64,000 nucleotides of DNA, taken from NCBI GenBank assembly GCA_964597315.1, contig CAZQXD010000001.1:1-64000 (forward strand), written 5' to 3'. Shown here one piece after another: positions 30,986-39,874 of this stretch; position 1 is the stretch's first letter; each line of letters begins with the position of its first letter. A program made the position numbers and the translations under genes. The notes beneath the pieces are model-generated. The model searched no databases and had not been told where the DNA came from. It worked only from the letters and a program-made list of their open reading frames with translations. This DNA comes from CAZQXD01 sp964597315 (GTDB lineage Bacteria > Pseudomonadota > Gammaproteobacteria > Competibacterales > Competibacteraceae).

Positions 30986-32986
30986 TCAAGCTTTGAATTT
31001 TGCCACCAAGCCCCGCAGCAGCCGCACCTGCTCCGCCTTACCCCCAAGCCCATAGCGCAACTGCGCGTACAGCCGACCGATGGTTCTGGCCCGTTCGGCC
31101 AGGTCCGGGCGCGCTTTAGCCACCCGCTCCACGAAATCCACAGGCCCCTCATGAGCCTGGCGGGCCAGCCCCCGGCGAGCCAGGCGGGCGCAGAACCGTT
31201 TCCAAGCCCGGGTAACCGGGTCGGCTCCCCGGCGCTGGCGCCATAACCATAGTCCCGCCAGAACCAAACCCACCGCCCCCAGGCCAGCCAACAGCGCCGC
31301 CACCAGCCCGGCCCCGCCCAGGGCCGCCAGCCCCAGGCCGGCCAGCAGTCGTTGTTGCCGCTCTGACCCATAGGCCAGCACCCATTGGTTCCAGGCGTTG
31401 TTCACAGCGTCCCAGCCCAGGGCCAGACGGCGCAGCCAAGACTCCCCCCGGCGGGCTAGAAACGACACTTCCGCCGGATCGGATAAGGCCGCGAACAGCC
31501 CCCGGCCCACCCGCTCCGGGGCCACCGCCGCCGTGGGGTCCACCCGGGTCCAGCCCATTTCGGGCAGCCACACCTCGGCCCAGGCATGGGCGTCGGCCTG
31601 ACGGACGATCCAGTAATCCCCCAGGGTGTTGCGCTCGCCCCCCTGGTAGCCGGTAACCACTCGGGCCGGGACCCCGGCGGCCCGCATCAGGAATACGAAA
31701 CTGCCAGCGTAATGTTCACAAAATCCCTGACGGGATTGGAACAGAAACTCATCGACGCTATCGGCGCCGATCAGCAGGGGTGGAGTCAGGGTATAGTGGA
31801 AGGGCTGGTCATGGAACGCGGCCAGGGCCTTGGCCGCCAGGGTGGCCGGGTCCGGGTCCTGTTCCCGCCAGCGAGCCGCCAGCTCCCGGGCTTTGGGGTT
31901 ACCCACCTTCGGTAATTGCAGGGCCATGCGCCGTTCCCAAGGCCGCAATGGCCCGGTGGCATGGCTGGGATAGGAGCGCATGGGGTAGCGCAACACTTCG
32001 TCCACCGGCTCTCGGCGTAGCAACTGGAAATCCGTGGAAACCACGGTGTTCTTCGGCACTCGGGCCGGCAGATCCAGAGCGAACAGCCAGCGCCGACCAT
32101 GAGGCTCCAGGGTGACCACATAGTCCACGGACTCCCCCAAAGCCCGGTATTCCAAACCCCCGGCGGCGCGTTCTGTCGGACGGGTCCAGGTCCGGCCATC
32201 GAACAGCCACAGTACCGGACCCCGCCAATATAATTGCTCCTGGGGCGGCGCCTCCCCCTCGAAGCTCACCCGAAAGGCCACCGCTCCCGATAGACTCAAC
32301 CGGCTGATATCGCCCGGAGACATTTCCTCGGATAGCCCGGTGCGACCGCTAGTGGCGTCCTTGGGCAGATTCCAAAGCGGGCCGGGCAGGCGCGGGAACA
32401 GCAGAAATAACACCACCATGAACGGCGCCGACAAGGCCAGCAACCGGGCGCAGAAGCGCAGCAACTCCCGAGGCGCGGCCAGCACCCCGGGGCTGACCAC
32501 CGCAGTCTGGGCGGCGCACAGCACCAACACCACCCCCAGCAGATGAACACAGGCGATCAGATTTTGGGTGGACAACAGATTGGCCATCACCAGCAGATAG
32601 CCCAGCAGCACCAGCACCAGCCCGTCGCGACGGCTACGGGCTTCGAGAATCTTCAGGGCGGTCATGGCCGCCAGCAGGGCCACCCCGGCCTCCCGCCCGA
32701 ACACTGTGCCGAAACCGACCAGCACCCCCGCACCCACGCCCAGGGTAATGGGCAGCAGCAGCAGCCGATGAGGCAGGGGCAATCGGCCCCGGGCCGCCAA
32801 TCCCCGCCACAGCAGGGCCACCAGAAACACCCCCCCCAGCCAGGGGGGCAGCCGGGTCAAATGGGGCAGCATGGCCAAGGTCAGAGCGACGCCCAGCCAG
32901 CCAGACAAGGGGCCGTCCCAGGGTAGGGCTGGGGAAGCGGCAGGACCCGGGGATGCCCGACGCCATCTCGCCAAAACGCCGATCAA
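30986..32986 (-). CDS. tgpA: Membrane transglutaminase-like protease (TgpA family)
   Basis: A 666-residue protein. Several N-terminal transmembrane helices (DUF3488 region, about 1-200) precede a periplasmic transglutaminase core with the Cys-His-Asp triad in RQGFCEHYAGSF, ADAHAWAEVWLP and WTRVDPTAAV. A further helix (LAALGGAGLVAALLAGLGAV) and a cytoplasmic DUF4129-like tail end the protein. The TTG start at 32986 overlaps the DUF58 stop (TTGA) and follows GGAGGA. A longer upstream reading in this frame is low-complexity and overlaps DUF58. With MoxR and DUF58 it forms a widespread three-gene operon. TgpA is essential in Pseudomonas aeruginosa, but its substrate is unsettled. Confidence 0.9.
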   Translation of the reverse strand: MIGVLARWRRASPGPAASPALPWDGPLSGWLGVALTLAMLPHLTRLPPWLGGVFLVALLWRGLAARGRLPLPHRLLLLPITLGVGAGVLVGFGTVFGREAGVALLAAMTALKILEARSRRDGLVLVLLGYLLVMANLLSTQNLIACVHLLGVVLVLCAAQTAVVSPGVLAAPRELLRFCARLLALSAPFMVVLFLLFPRLPGPLWNLPKDATSGRTGLSEEMSPGDISRLSLSGAVAFRVSFEGEAPPQEQLYWRGPVLWLFDGRTWTRPTERAAGGLEYRALGESVDYVVTLEPHGRRWLFALDLPARVPKNTVVSTDFQLLRREPVDEVLRYPMRSYPSHATGPLRPWERRMALQLPKVGNPKARELAARWREQDPDPATLAAKALAAFHDQPFHYTLTPPLLIGADSVDEFLFQSRQGFCEHYAGSFVFLMRAAGVPARVVTGYQGGERNTLGDYWIVRQADAHAWAEVWLPEMGWTRVDPTAAVAPERVGRGLFAALSDPAEVSFLARRGESWLRRLALGWDAVNNAWNQWVLAYGSERQQRLLAGLGLAALGGAGLVAALLAGLGAVGLVLAGLWLWRQRRGADPVTRAWKRFCARLARRGLARQAHEGPVDFVERVAKARPDLAERARTIGRLYAQLRYGLGGKAEQVRLLRGLVAKFKA

Positions 32987-33960
32987 GGCCGATCCTCCAG
33001 GCCGTGCAAGGCCAGGGCTTCCAGACAGGCCCGGCGTTGCCCCGAACTGGCGTCGGGGGGGTAGTCGATCCCGGGCAGTCGCAGCCCGTAGTTCAGACCC
33101 TGATCCCCGGCCAGCAACACCCAGCGGCAAAGCTGGGCCAGCCGGGCCTCGGGGGCGTCCGGTTCCAGCTCCCCCCAGTCCAACCACAGTTCTGGCCGGG
33201 CCTGGCCGGAGAACCGTTTTACCAGCAGGCTGTCGCTACGGGCCGCCGCCTTCCAGGCCACATGCCGGGGAGAGTCCCCCGGACGGTAGGCCCGCAGGCC
33301 GTTGAAATCCTCCCCCCCCGTCCCCGCCAGACCCCGTTCGGCGGCGGCCGCCAGGGCGGGCTGGGGCAGCGGCCGGTGGCCTCCTGGCCGGGGATAGACC
33401 AGACAACTGGGCTGAAACTCCACCCAGCTCCAGGCCCGGAACAACCCCATGGGAAAGGTCGTATGCACCCGTACCCGTCCCGCCCCCAGCCAGCCCCGAT
33501 GCCGGGCGGGCAGATCCAGGCTTAGTTCAGCGCCGCCCTGGGCGGACAGGTCGGCCTGGCTCGCAGCGCTGTTGCTCTCCAGGGTCAAATCGTAGCGGAC
33601 CTGGGATGAGGGGTTATCCACCCAAAATATCAGCCGCGCCGTCTGCCCGGCAAAGACCGGCTCGGCGTGAGGAGGGTGGATTCGCAACCCCAGCAGATTG
33701 GCGTGGGCCTGCCACATGGCCATGACCCCCAATGCGGCCAGCAGAAAGGTGAGTACAAAGCCCAGGTTGTTGTTGTAGTTGATGGACCACAGCAGCATCA
33801 CCAGCAACATCAGGGCATAGGCGTAGCCGAAGCGGGTGGGCAGGATATAGATACGCCGCCGGTCCAGGGTCATGGCCTCGCGGGCTGGGGGATGATGGCG
33901 CTTGACCCAGTTCTCCAGCCAGCGACCGGGGGAGATGCCGAAGACAGGGATTACCACCAT
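32983..33960 (-). CDS. DUF58 domain protein
   Basis: A 325-residue protein with two adjacent membrane helices near the N-terminus (FGYAYALMLLVMLLWSINYN and GFVLTFLLAALGVMAMW), then a beta-rich segment. The DUF58 signature follows, GEDFNGLRAYRPGDSPRHVA and WKAAARSDSLLVKRF, ahead of a von Willebrand A-like region. These proteins act with MoxR ATPases and TgpA, probably in assembly or quality control of envelope complexes. The ATG at 33960 has a GGGAGCG ribosome site. Its stop overlaps the tgpA start, so translation is coupled. Confidence 0.9.
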   Translation of the reverse strand: MVVIPVFGISPGRWLENWVKRHHPPAREAMTLDRRRIYILPTRFGYAYALMLLVMLLWSINYNNNLGFVLTFLLAALGVMAMWQAHANLLGLRIHPPHAEPVFAGQTARLIFWVDNPSSQVRYDLTLESNSAASQADLSAQGGAELSLDLPARHRGWLGAGRVRVHTTFPMGLFRAWSWVEFQPSCLVYPRPGGHRPLPQPALAAAAERGLAGTGGEDFNGLRAYRPGDSPRHVAWKAAARSDSLLVKRFSGQARPELWLDWGELEPDAPEARLAQLCRWVLLAGDQGLNYGLRLPGIDYPPDASSGQRRACLEALALHGLEDRP

Positions 33961-34073
33961 GGGGCGCGCTCCCTAAGGGGGAACGATCCGTGCTGGATCA
34001 CGGTGGGAAATGGGTCAACCTCCCATGGGAGCAGGGTTTCGGCCTGGGGATGGTGCGCCATGGATCGCAGCGC

Positions 34074-35027
34074 TCAGGTCGGCAGCGGCACGGCTTCTAG
34101 CAGCCGACGCAGCAGTTCAGCGCCGGACCACTCCAGATGCTCCTCCCCAGGATGCAGCCGGTGGCCCACCACCGACGGCAACACCGCTTGCAGATCCTCG
34201 GGCAGCACATGAGCGCGGCCCTCCAGCAGCGCCCAGGCCCGAGCCGCTCCTAGCAGGGCCAACCCGGCCCGGGGCGACAGGCCACCTCGAAACCATGGGG
34301 ATTGACGGGTAAAGGCCAGGATAGCTTGCAGATAGTCCAGCAAGGCCGGGGCCACATGCACCTTGGGCGTCTGGCGCTGCACCGCCAACAGGTCGGCGGG
34401 CGTCAGGCAGGCGCTCAGTTCGCTCAGCAGGGCGCGACGGTCCTCCCCGGCCAGCAGGGATCGTTCGGCCCGAGAATCGGGATAGCCCAGTTCGATACGC
34501 ATTAAAAACCGGTCCAACTGGGACTCGGGTAGGGGAAAAGTGCCGACCTGGTAGGCAGGATTCTGGGTGGCGATAACAAAAAACGGCGCCGGTAGGGCGC
34601 GGGTTTCCCCCTCAATGGTGACCTGGTGTTCTTCCATGGCCTCCAGCAGGGCGCTCTGGGTCTTGGGGGTGGCCCGATTGATCTCGTCGGCCAAAATCAG
34701 TTGCGCGAAGATGGGGCCGGGATGGTACACAAAGCTGCCGCTCTGGCGCTCATAGACCGCCGCTCCCAGGATATCTGCGGGCAATAGATCGCTGGTGAAC
34801 TGGATACGCTGGTAGTGCAGCCCCAGACTGTGGGCGATGGCATGGGCCAAAGTGGTCTTGCCCATGCCGGGCAGGTCTTCGATGAGCAGATGCCCCCTGG
34901 CCAGCAGGCAGGTCAGGGCGAGGCGGATAGCCGGCTCCTTGCCCAGGATGATGCCGCCCACCTGGCGGATAACCGCCTCCAGATGCTGGCGAGAATCGGG
35001 GACGGGGCGGGGTTGAATAGCGGACAT
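34074..35027 (-). CDS. MoxR-family AAA+ ATPase
   Basis: A 317-residue cytoplasmic AAA+ ATPase. Walker A is LIEDLPGMGKTTLAHAIA, Walker B is LILADEINRATPKTQSALLE, and sensor-1 is FFVIATQNPAYQVGTFPLPE. A C-terminal lid carries LSPRAGLALLGAARAWALLE. The MSAIQPRPV start at 35027 follows AGGAGCG; the upstream in-frame reading to 35198 lacks family character. MoxR proteins work as chaperone-like partners of DUF58/vWA proteins, and here the gene leads a moxR-DUF58-tgpA cluster with 113 bp before DUF58. Confidence 0.9.
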   Translation of the reverse strand: MSAIQPRPVPDSRQHLEAVIRQVGGIILGKEPAIRLALTCLLARGHLLIEDLPGMGKTTLAHAIAHSLGLHYQRIQFTSDLLPADILGAAVYERQSGSFVYHPGPIFAQLILADEINRATPKTQSALLEAMEEHQVTIEGETRALPAPFFVIATQNPAYQVGTFPLPESQLDRFLMRIELGYPDSRAERSLLAGEDRRALLSELSACLTPADLLAVQRQTPKVHVAPALLDYLQAILAFTRQSPWFRGGLSPRAGLALLGAARAWALLEGRAHVLPEDLQAVLPSVVGHRLHPGEEHLEWSGAELLRRLLEAVPLPT

Positions 35028-35148
35028 GATGTTGCGCTCCTGGTTCCTTGCGTCGAATTGAACATCGCGGGTCTGGCCCGCGCCTACCCTTCCCTGCGCC
35101 CGGACAGGAGACTTTGCCGATAGGCCGGCCTGGCCCTGCCCCCGGGGT

Positions 35149-35670
35149 TCAGTCCTGGGTCCGTAATCCCGTCTGATAGCGCCGGAAATTCTCCACATAA
35201 TGCTGGGCGGAGGCGGTGATGCCGCGAATTTGTTCCTCCCCCAGGTCGCGCACCACCCGCCCCGGGGAACCCATCACCAGGGAGCCGTCGGGGATGACCT
35301 TGCCTTCGGGAATCAGGGTATTGGCGCCGATCAAGCAGTTCTTGCCAATCACCGCGCCATTCAGAATCACACTTTTAATGCCGATCAGGCTGTTGTCTCC
35401 GATGGTGCAGCCATGGAGCATCACCAGATGCCCTACAGTCACGTCCCGGCCAATGGTCAGTCGGATACCCGGGTCCGTATGTAAAATGGACCCGTCCTGG
35501 ATATTGGAGTTCTCGCCGATAGTGATGAGGTCGTTATCGCCCCGCACCACGGCGTTAAACCAGACGCTGGCGTTGTTCTCTAGCACCACGGAACCGATCA
35601 CCGTGGCATTGTGAGCGATAAAACATTCGCCCCGCCGTCTCACCCGGCGTTCGTCAAGTGAGTAGATCAC
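35149..35670 (-). CDS. Gamma-carbonic-anhydrase family protein (YrdA-like)
   Basis: A 173-residue left-handed beta-helix protein of hexapeptide repeats. The three zinc histidines sit in SILHTDPGIRLTIG and GHLVMLHGCTIGDNSLIG, and NASVWFNAVVRGD is the usual N-terminal block. Family members bind zinc or iron as trimers, and carbonic anhydrase activity is not proven for most bacterial ones. It starts with GTG at 35670 behind a GAGGGATAGG ribosome site and lies 121 bp upstream of moxR on the same strand. Confidence 0.9.
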   Translation of the reverse strand: MIYSLDERRVRRRGECFIAHNATVIGSVVLENNASVWFNAVVRGDNDLITIGENSNIQDGSILHTDPGIRLTIGRDVTVGHLVMLHGCTIGDNSLIGIKSVILNGAVIGKNCLIGANTLIPEGKVIPDGSLVMGSPGRVVRDLGEEQIRGITASAQHYVENFRRYQTGLRTQD

Positions 35671-36014
35671 GAACCTATCCCTCTATAGCGGCAACCGGCC
35701 CACAGTATAACTACGGTACAGATGGTTCAGCAGGTTGAACAGGGTTTTCCAGCGGCGCTCGAACTCCCCCAACGCCCCCAAAGGGCGGCCCTCACCCTGG
35801 GCGCTTCGATCCAGCCGCCGCTCCACTGCTCGCCGACCGTCATTACCACAATCTCCAAAAGCTCGGGATCGCACTGGAACGCCCGCTTCCCGTCGGCTGT
35901 ATCGTGTTGGATTTGTCGGCATGCCCTGCCGCTACTTGAGCATCGCGAACCCGGCTGCTTGCGCCTCTCGAACCAGCGTGGGATGCTGTCAAAAAAACAA
36001 TAAGATCTAACCTC
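35671..36014. other. Divergent intergenic region with one doubtful small ORF
   Basis: This separates the minus-strand gamma-carbonic anhydrase from the plus-strand CarS-like gene. A 79-codon minus-strand ORF (35683-35922) ends 12 bp before the carbonic anhydrase start, with LGEFERRWKTLFNLLNHLYR near its end. It lacks a ribosome site and any family I know. Overlapping readings in the other frames are equally plausible, so I leave it unassigned. Confidence 0.3.
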
Positions 36015-36503
36015 GTGAACTTCATCGAATTTCAACTGCTGTTTTTGATCGTGGTGGTCAACGGCGCGCCGGTGCTGACTGCGGCCCTGCTGGGTCGGCT
36101 GTGGGCCTGGCCGGTGGACGGGGGCGGGACGGCGCCGGACGGGCGTCCCTGGTTGGGACGGTCCAAGACCTGGCGAGGTCTGGCGGTGGCCCTGGCTACC
36201 GCCGTGGCCCTGGCCTGGCTGTTGGGATTGCCGCCGATGGCCGTGGGCCTGACGGTGGGGACCGCCACCATGGCTGGGGACCTCTTGTCCAGCTTCATCA
36301 AGCGCCGTCTGGGATTGGATTCCAGCAGTCACGCCCTGTTTCTGGACCAGGTTCCCGAGGCCCTGTTACCCCTGTTGGTCCTGCCCCATGGCTATGCCCT
36401 GGACTGGCCGTCCATAGCGGAAGTGGTGGCAGCCTTTGTGGTGCTGGAACTGCTGCTGTCCCAAATCCTGTTTCGGATGCGGGTGCGCAAGCGGCCCTAT
36501 TGA
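36015..36503 (+). CDS. CDP-archaeol synthase (CarS/DUF46)-like membrane protein
   Basis: A 162-residue protein with about four transmembrane helices. It carries the family pattern GRSKTWRGLAVALATAVALA, then TATMAGDLLSSFIKRRLGLD and a downstream LDQVPEALLPLLVLP. The family transfers CTP to a lipid alcohol. Archaeal members make CDP-archaeol; bacterial homologues are annotated the same way but their substrate is not established and is unlikely to be archaeol. It converges with the glycerophosphodiesterase gene 15 bp away. Confidence 0.7.
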   Translation: MNFIEFQLLFLIVVVNGAPVLTAALLGRLWAWPVDGGGTAPDGRPWLGRSKTWRGLAVALATAVALAWLLGLPPMAVGLTVGTATMAGDLLSSFIKRRLGLDSSSHALFLDQVPEALLPLLVLPHGYALDWPSIAEVVAAFVVLELLLSQILFRMRVRKRPY

Positions 36504-36518
36504 GGGGATGGGCTGTGT

Positions 36519-37214
36519 TTAGCCCTGGCGTTCTAATGCCGCCCGCATCCTCGCCGGGTAGTCGCTGGCGATGCCGTCCAGGCCCAGGGCCGCCAACTCC
36601 AGGGCGGCGGCGGGATCGTTGACAGTCCAGCACAGCAGGCCCAGACCCGCCGCCCGGACCTTGGCGGCGAACGCCCCGTCAATGCCCCGGTAGTTGGGAT
36701 CCAGCCCGGCCAGGCCCTCACTCAGGGCCAGTTCGATCAGGGCATCTGAATAAGCCCCACCGGCCTGGTCCCGATCCACCACCAGAAAACCCGGCGTACC
36801 TGGCAACGCCGAGCGACAGGCCCTGAGTACGTCCAGATGAAAGGAGATCACCGCCGCCTGGGCTGGGGCCAGGGCCGCGCCCAGGGCCGGGACAATCTCC
36901 GGCCCACATTTGACCTCGATCAACAGACCCTTGCCCGGAGGCGTCAGGGCTAGGACTTCTTCCAGATAAGGCATGGTCTCGCCCCCCCATAGGGATAGCT
37001 CCCGCAACCGCTGGCTGTCCGTGGCGGCGATGGCCAGGGGCTGACCGGCGGAGCGGCGGGTGTCCGGGTCGTGGTGGACCATCACCCGGCCATCCCGGCT
37101 GAGATGAACATCCAGTTCCAAGCCGTCGGCGCCCTGGTCAAAGGCCAGCCGGAAAGCGGTCAAGGTATTTTCAGGCGCCTGGCCCGAGGCCCCCCGGTGG
37201 CCAAAAATATCCAT
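36519..37214 (-). CDS. Glycerophosphodiester phosphodiesterase
   Basis: A 231-residue cytoplasmic TIM-barrel enzyme that would hydrolyse glycerophosphodiesters to glycerol-3-phosphate and an alcohol. The active site is visible: FGHRGASGQAPENT, the metal pair in GLELDVHLSRDG and MVHHDPD, LLIEVKCG, and the late CWTVNDPAAALE. It has no signal peptide, so it resembles UgpQ rather than periplasmic GlpQ. It lies 3 bp from the stop of the upstream alcohol dehydrogenase gene on the same strand, suggesting co-transcription. Confidence 0.88.
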   Translation of the reverse strand: MDIFGHRGASGQAPENTLTAFRLAFDQGADGLELDVHLSRDGRVMVHHDPDTRRSAGQPLAIAATDSQRLRELSLWGGETMPYLEEVLALTPPGKGLLIEVKCGPEIVPALGAALAPAQAAVISFHLDVLRACRSALPGTPGFLVVDRDQAGGAYSDALIELALSEGLAGLDPNYRGIDGAFAAKVRAAGLGLLCWTVNDPAAALELAALGLDGIASDYPARMRAALERQG

Positions 37215-37217
37215 GGC

Positions 37218-38402
37218 CTAGAGCCGTTCCCGCAGCAGGGTTTCCAGTTCCTCGTCGCTAAGTACGATGGGATTGGTGCGCATGCTGCCACCCCGAGCCT
37301 TGGCGACAATCCCGGGCAGGTCGGCCTCGCTCACCCCGAACTGGCCCAGGCGAGGCAGTTCCAGGCGTTCGCACCAGTCTTCCAGGGTGCGGGACAGGGC
37401 TTCCCGGGCGTTACGGGGGTTATTGTGTTGACGATCGGCCAGAATATTCCCGGCTCGGGCGTATTTATCCCGGGCCGGGCTGTCAGGGTTGCGTAGTTTC
37501 AGGGCAATGATGTTGATCCGGGTGGCCGCCGCCACCAAGGTGCCGCAGACCACGCCGTGGGGGATGGGAAACAAGGCTCCCAGGGGCGAGGCCAGGCCAT
37601 GTACGCTGCCTAGTCCGGTTTGGGCGAGACACACCCCCGATGTGAGGGCGGCGTAGGCCAGGCGTTCCCGGCCTTGGGGGGCCTGCTCGTCGTTTTCATA
37701 GCCATGAAACAGCCCGTCGCGCACCGCCGCCAGGCCGCTTTCGGCCAGGGCGTCGGTGAAGGGATTGGCCCGTAGGGAGACAAACGACTCCAGCAACTGG
37801 GTCAGGGCATCCATGGCGTTGGCGGCGATTTGGGCCGGGGGGCAGGAGGCCAGCAGGTCCGGGTCCACCAGGGCGTATTCCGGCACCAGCCGTTCATGGC
37901 GAAAGGATTTCTTGAAGCCCTCCGGTCCCTGGACGCTGAGTACGGCGTTCTTGGTGGCCTCGCTACCGGTGCCGGCGGTGGTGGGTACGGCGATATAGGG
38001 CAGGGTCGGACCCTGGTACGGCTTACCGACGCCCACCCCTTCCAGATAATCCATGACCGAATCGCCGCTGGGCAGCAATCCAGCGATGGCCTTGGCGGCG
38101 TCCAGTACGCTGCCGCCGCCAATCCCCGCCACTGCCTGGATATCGGCTCCGTGGAAGTCCCGCACCACGCCGTCCACCCGCTCCGGGGACGGCTCTCCGG
38201 CAATGCTGACCTGCTCCCAGCCGATGCCCAGTTCTTCCAGACCGGCCAATAGCCGCAGCCAATGGGGGCTGGCCTGAAAGGAATGGCCCCCCGTGACCAG
38301 CAGCACCCTCCGGCCATAGTGGCCCAGCAGTTCCGGCAGATGGGCGATGCAACCGGCGCCGAATTCGATGCGCGGCAGGCGGGCGATAGTGAACGATGGC
38401 AT
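37218..38402 (-). CDS. Iron-containing alcohol dehydrogenase
   Basis: A 394-residue group III alcohol dehydrogenase. The nucleotide-binding GIGGGSVLDAAKAIAGLL and TTAGTGSEATKNAVL motifs precede the metal-binding segment NAMDALTQLLESF, GSVHGLASPLGALFPIPHGV. Substrate cannot be told from sequence. The ATG at 38402 has GAGGAG eight bases upstream; an upstream in-frame start at 38459 adds 19 residues foreign to the family. It precedes the glycerophosphodiesterase, so a role in alcohol or polyol turnover is possible. Confidence 0.88.
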   Translation of the reverse strand: MPSFTIARLPRIEFGAGCIAHLPELLGHYGRRVLLVTGGHSFQASPHWLRLLAGLEELGIGWEQVSIAGEPSPERVDGVVRDFHGADIQAVAGIGGGSVLDAAKAIAGLLPSGDSVMDYLEGVGVGKPYQGPTLPYIAVPTTAGTGSEATKNAVLSVQGPEGFKKSFRHERLVPEYALVDPDLLASCPPAQIAANAMDALTQLLESFVSLRANPFTDALAESGLAAVRDGLFHGYENDEQAPQGRERLAYAALTSGVCLAQTGLGSVHGLASPLGALFPIPHGVVCGTLVAAATRINIIALKLRNPDSPARDKYARAGNILADRQHNNPRNAREALSRTLEDWCERLELPRLGQFGVSEADLPGIVAKARGGSMRTNPIVLSDEELETLLRERL

Positions 38403-38573
38403 GACAAGGCTCCTCGGGATTATTGAACGCCGCCCGCCTGACGTGGACGGTCCCGGCATTCAGGGCAACCATAATCCATGCGTTACCCGTCCACAACCGC
38501 TGCAGCATCAGCACCGGATCCAAGCCGAGCCATCCACGGGCTAATAGGCGCTGCCGAGTCGCCAAACCATTGG

Positions 38574-38579
38574 TATAGT
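38574..38579 (+). promoter_or_regulatory. Extended -10 promoter element
   Basis: TG-G-TATAGT forms an extended -10, about 39 bp before the GTG start at 38618. No strong -35 is seen, which is normal for extended -10 promoters. It would drive the unknown gene and the HDAC-family gene behind it. Confidence 0.4.
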
Positions 38580-38617
38580 CTTGCAGCCCTCAACGCTGAC
38601 AGCACAGGACCCAAATC

Positions 38618-39865
38618 GTGACCATTGACCGCTCTTTTCCCGAACTGACCAGTTGCTCAGGTGTGCTTACCGTGGAAATGGACGATACCGCCGACCGGCC
38701 GCCACCGCCCTTGGACCGGGACCATGCCCAACATCTGGCCACGGCCATGGCCGCAGACCTGAGCCGGATTCTCGGCGGCATTGAGCATCTGGGCATGGTG
38801 GTCCCTGGGGCGCTGTACGACCAGACCGAAATACTGCGACCGGCCCTGCCCTTGTTTAAGGCTCTGGACGCTATTTTTAAGGGGTCACTGGGGGAGGCTG
38901 GCCATACCCCGGGGTTGATCGCCCTGGGCTGCGCGTCGGGACGCTTTCCCATCGCCGCCATTGACCCGATCCGCGCTCCCGGCTCGGGACCGCTGTTGCT
39001 AGTGCCCTTTACCCTGGTGGGCCACCAGCCAGCAGTGACGCAATTGGCCGGCGCCATGGAAAATCACTTATTGCAAAACGGCGAAGCCTCCGTCGCCACC
39101 CGCCGCAGCATTCAGGACAACTTCGGCATCACTCCCCGCAACCTCTCCTATGCCACCGTGGCCGACCTGTTTGCCCTGCTTAAGGTGCAGTTGGACGACA
39201 ACGGCTTCGGCCCCCTGTGGACATTGCTGGAGCATGCCCTGTTCAGCCACCCCGGGCCGCGCCAAAGCGTACTGGAGACCGGCAATCGCTTTGTGGTGGA
39301 ACAGGGGCGCGTCCATACGCCATTTTATACCTTCGATGCCTGGGCCAGCTTCGGCCCGGGCCGGGAACAGGACGGAGGCGCCCTGGGGGAGGGCTACGCC
39401 GCCTGGACCCGCGCCCAGCGCCAGTATACCGCCGCCCTGGAGGCCTATGGGTTGGAGACGATAACCGTGGCGGGCGCCGCGGACCTGGAGCGCAACGATC
39501 CCCAGGAGGCTCTGGCGGCCTTGATAGAGGCCGAGACCCTGAGCGGGGCTTATCTGCTGGAGGCGGTGAGCCGCTCCGAAGGCGGCCCGGAGCGACGCTT
39601 GGAGATCACTCACCAACAGGCCGGGGATCTGGGCACCTTCGCCTACACTCTGCTGGCCCTGGATGGCGCCGGCATGCCCTTGACCCTGGAGCATTATTAT
39701 CCCTTGACCCTGGCCGGTCTGGAGATCCTGATCCAAGACCTCAAGACCCGTAGTGAAGGGCTGGAGCGGCAGGTGCTGCACCCAGACGGCCCGGTGTGGT
39801 CAGTGGGGCAGCGGCGGCTGCAAGCCGCTAAATCCCGACAATCCGCACCAGACCGGCGGCACTGA
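38618..39865 (+). CDS. Uncharacterised 415-residue protein
   Basis: I do not recognise the family. The protein starts with GTG behind AGGAC and has no signal peptide or clear transmembrane helix. It is rich in Ala and Leu with many acidic residues, suggesting a soluble, mostly helical protein. Distinct stretches are GPLLLVPFTLVGHQPAVTQL, GNRFVVEQGRVHTPFYTFDA and LTLEHYYPLTLAGLEILIQD. The middle (VTQLAGAMENHLLQNGEAS, TVADLFALLKVQLDDNGFGP) might hold the conserved core. It is nine bases upstream of an HDAC-superfamily gene on the same strand, so a shared pathway is likely. Confidence 0.65.
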   Translation: MTIDRSFPELTSCSGVLTVEMDDTADRPPPPLDRDHAQHLATAMAADLSRILGGIEHLGMVVPGALYDQTEILRPALPLFKALDAIFKGSLGEAGHTPGLIALGCASGRFPIAAIDPIRAPGSGPLLLVPFTLVGHQPAVTQLAGAMENHLLQNGEASVATRRSIQDNFGITPRNLSYATVADLFALLKVQLDDNGFGPLWTLLEHALFSHPGPRQSVLETGNRFVVEQGRVHTPFYTFDAWASFGPGREQDGGALGEGYAAWTRAQRQYTAALEAYGLETITVAGAADLERNDPQEALAALIEAETLSGAYLLEAVSRSEGGPERRLEITHQQAGDLGTFAYTLLALDGAGMPLTLEHYYPLTLAGLEILIQDLKTRSEGLERQVLHPDGPVWSVGQRRLQAAKSRQSAPDRRH

Positions 39866-39874
39866 GGCGCACCC

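Noticed and set aside
35683..35922. A 79-codon minus-strand ORF just before the gamma-carbonic anhydrase gene
   Set aside because: No ribosome site, arginine-rich out-of-frame look, and equally open competing frames; kept only as a note in the intergenic entry.
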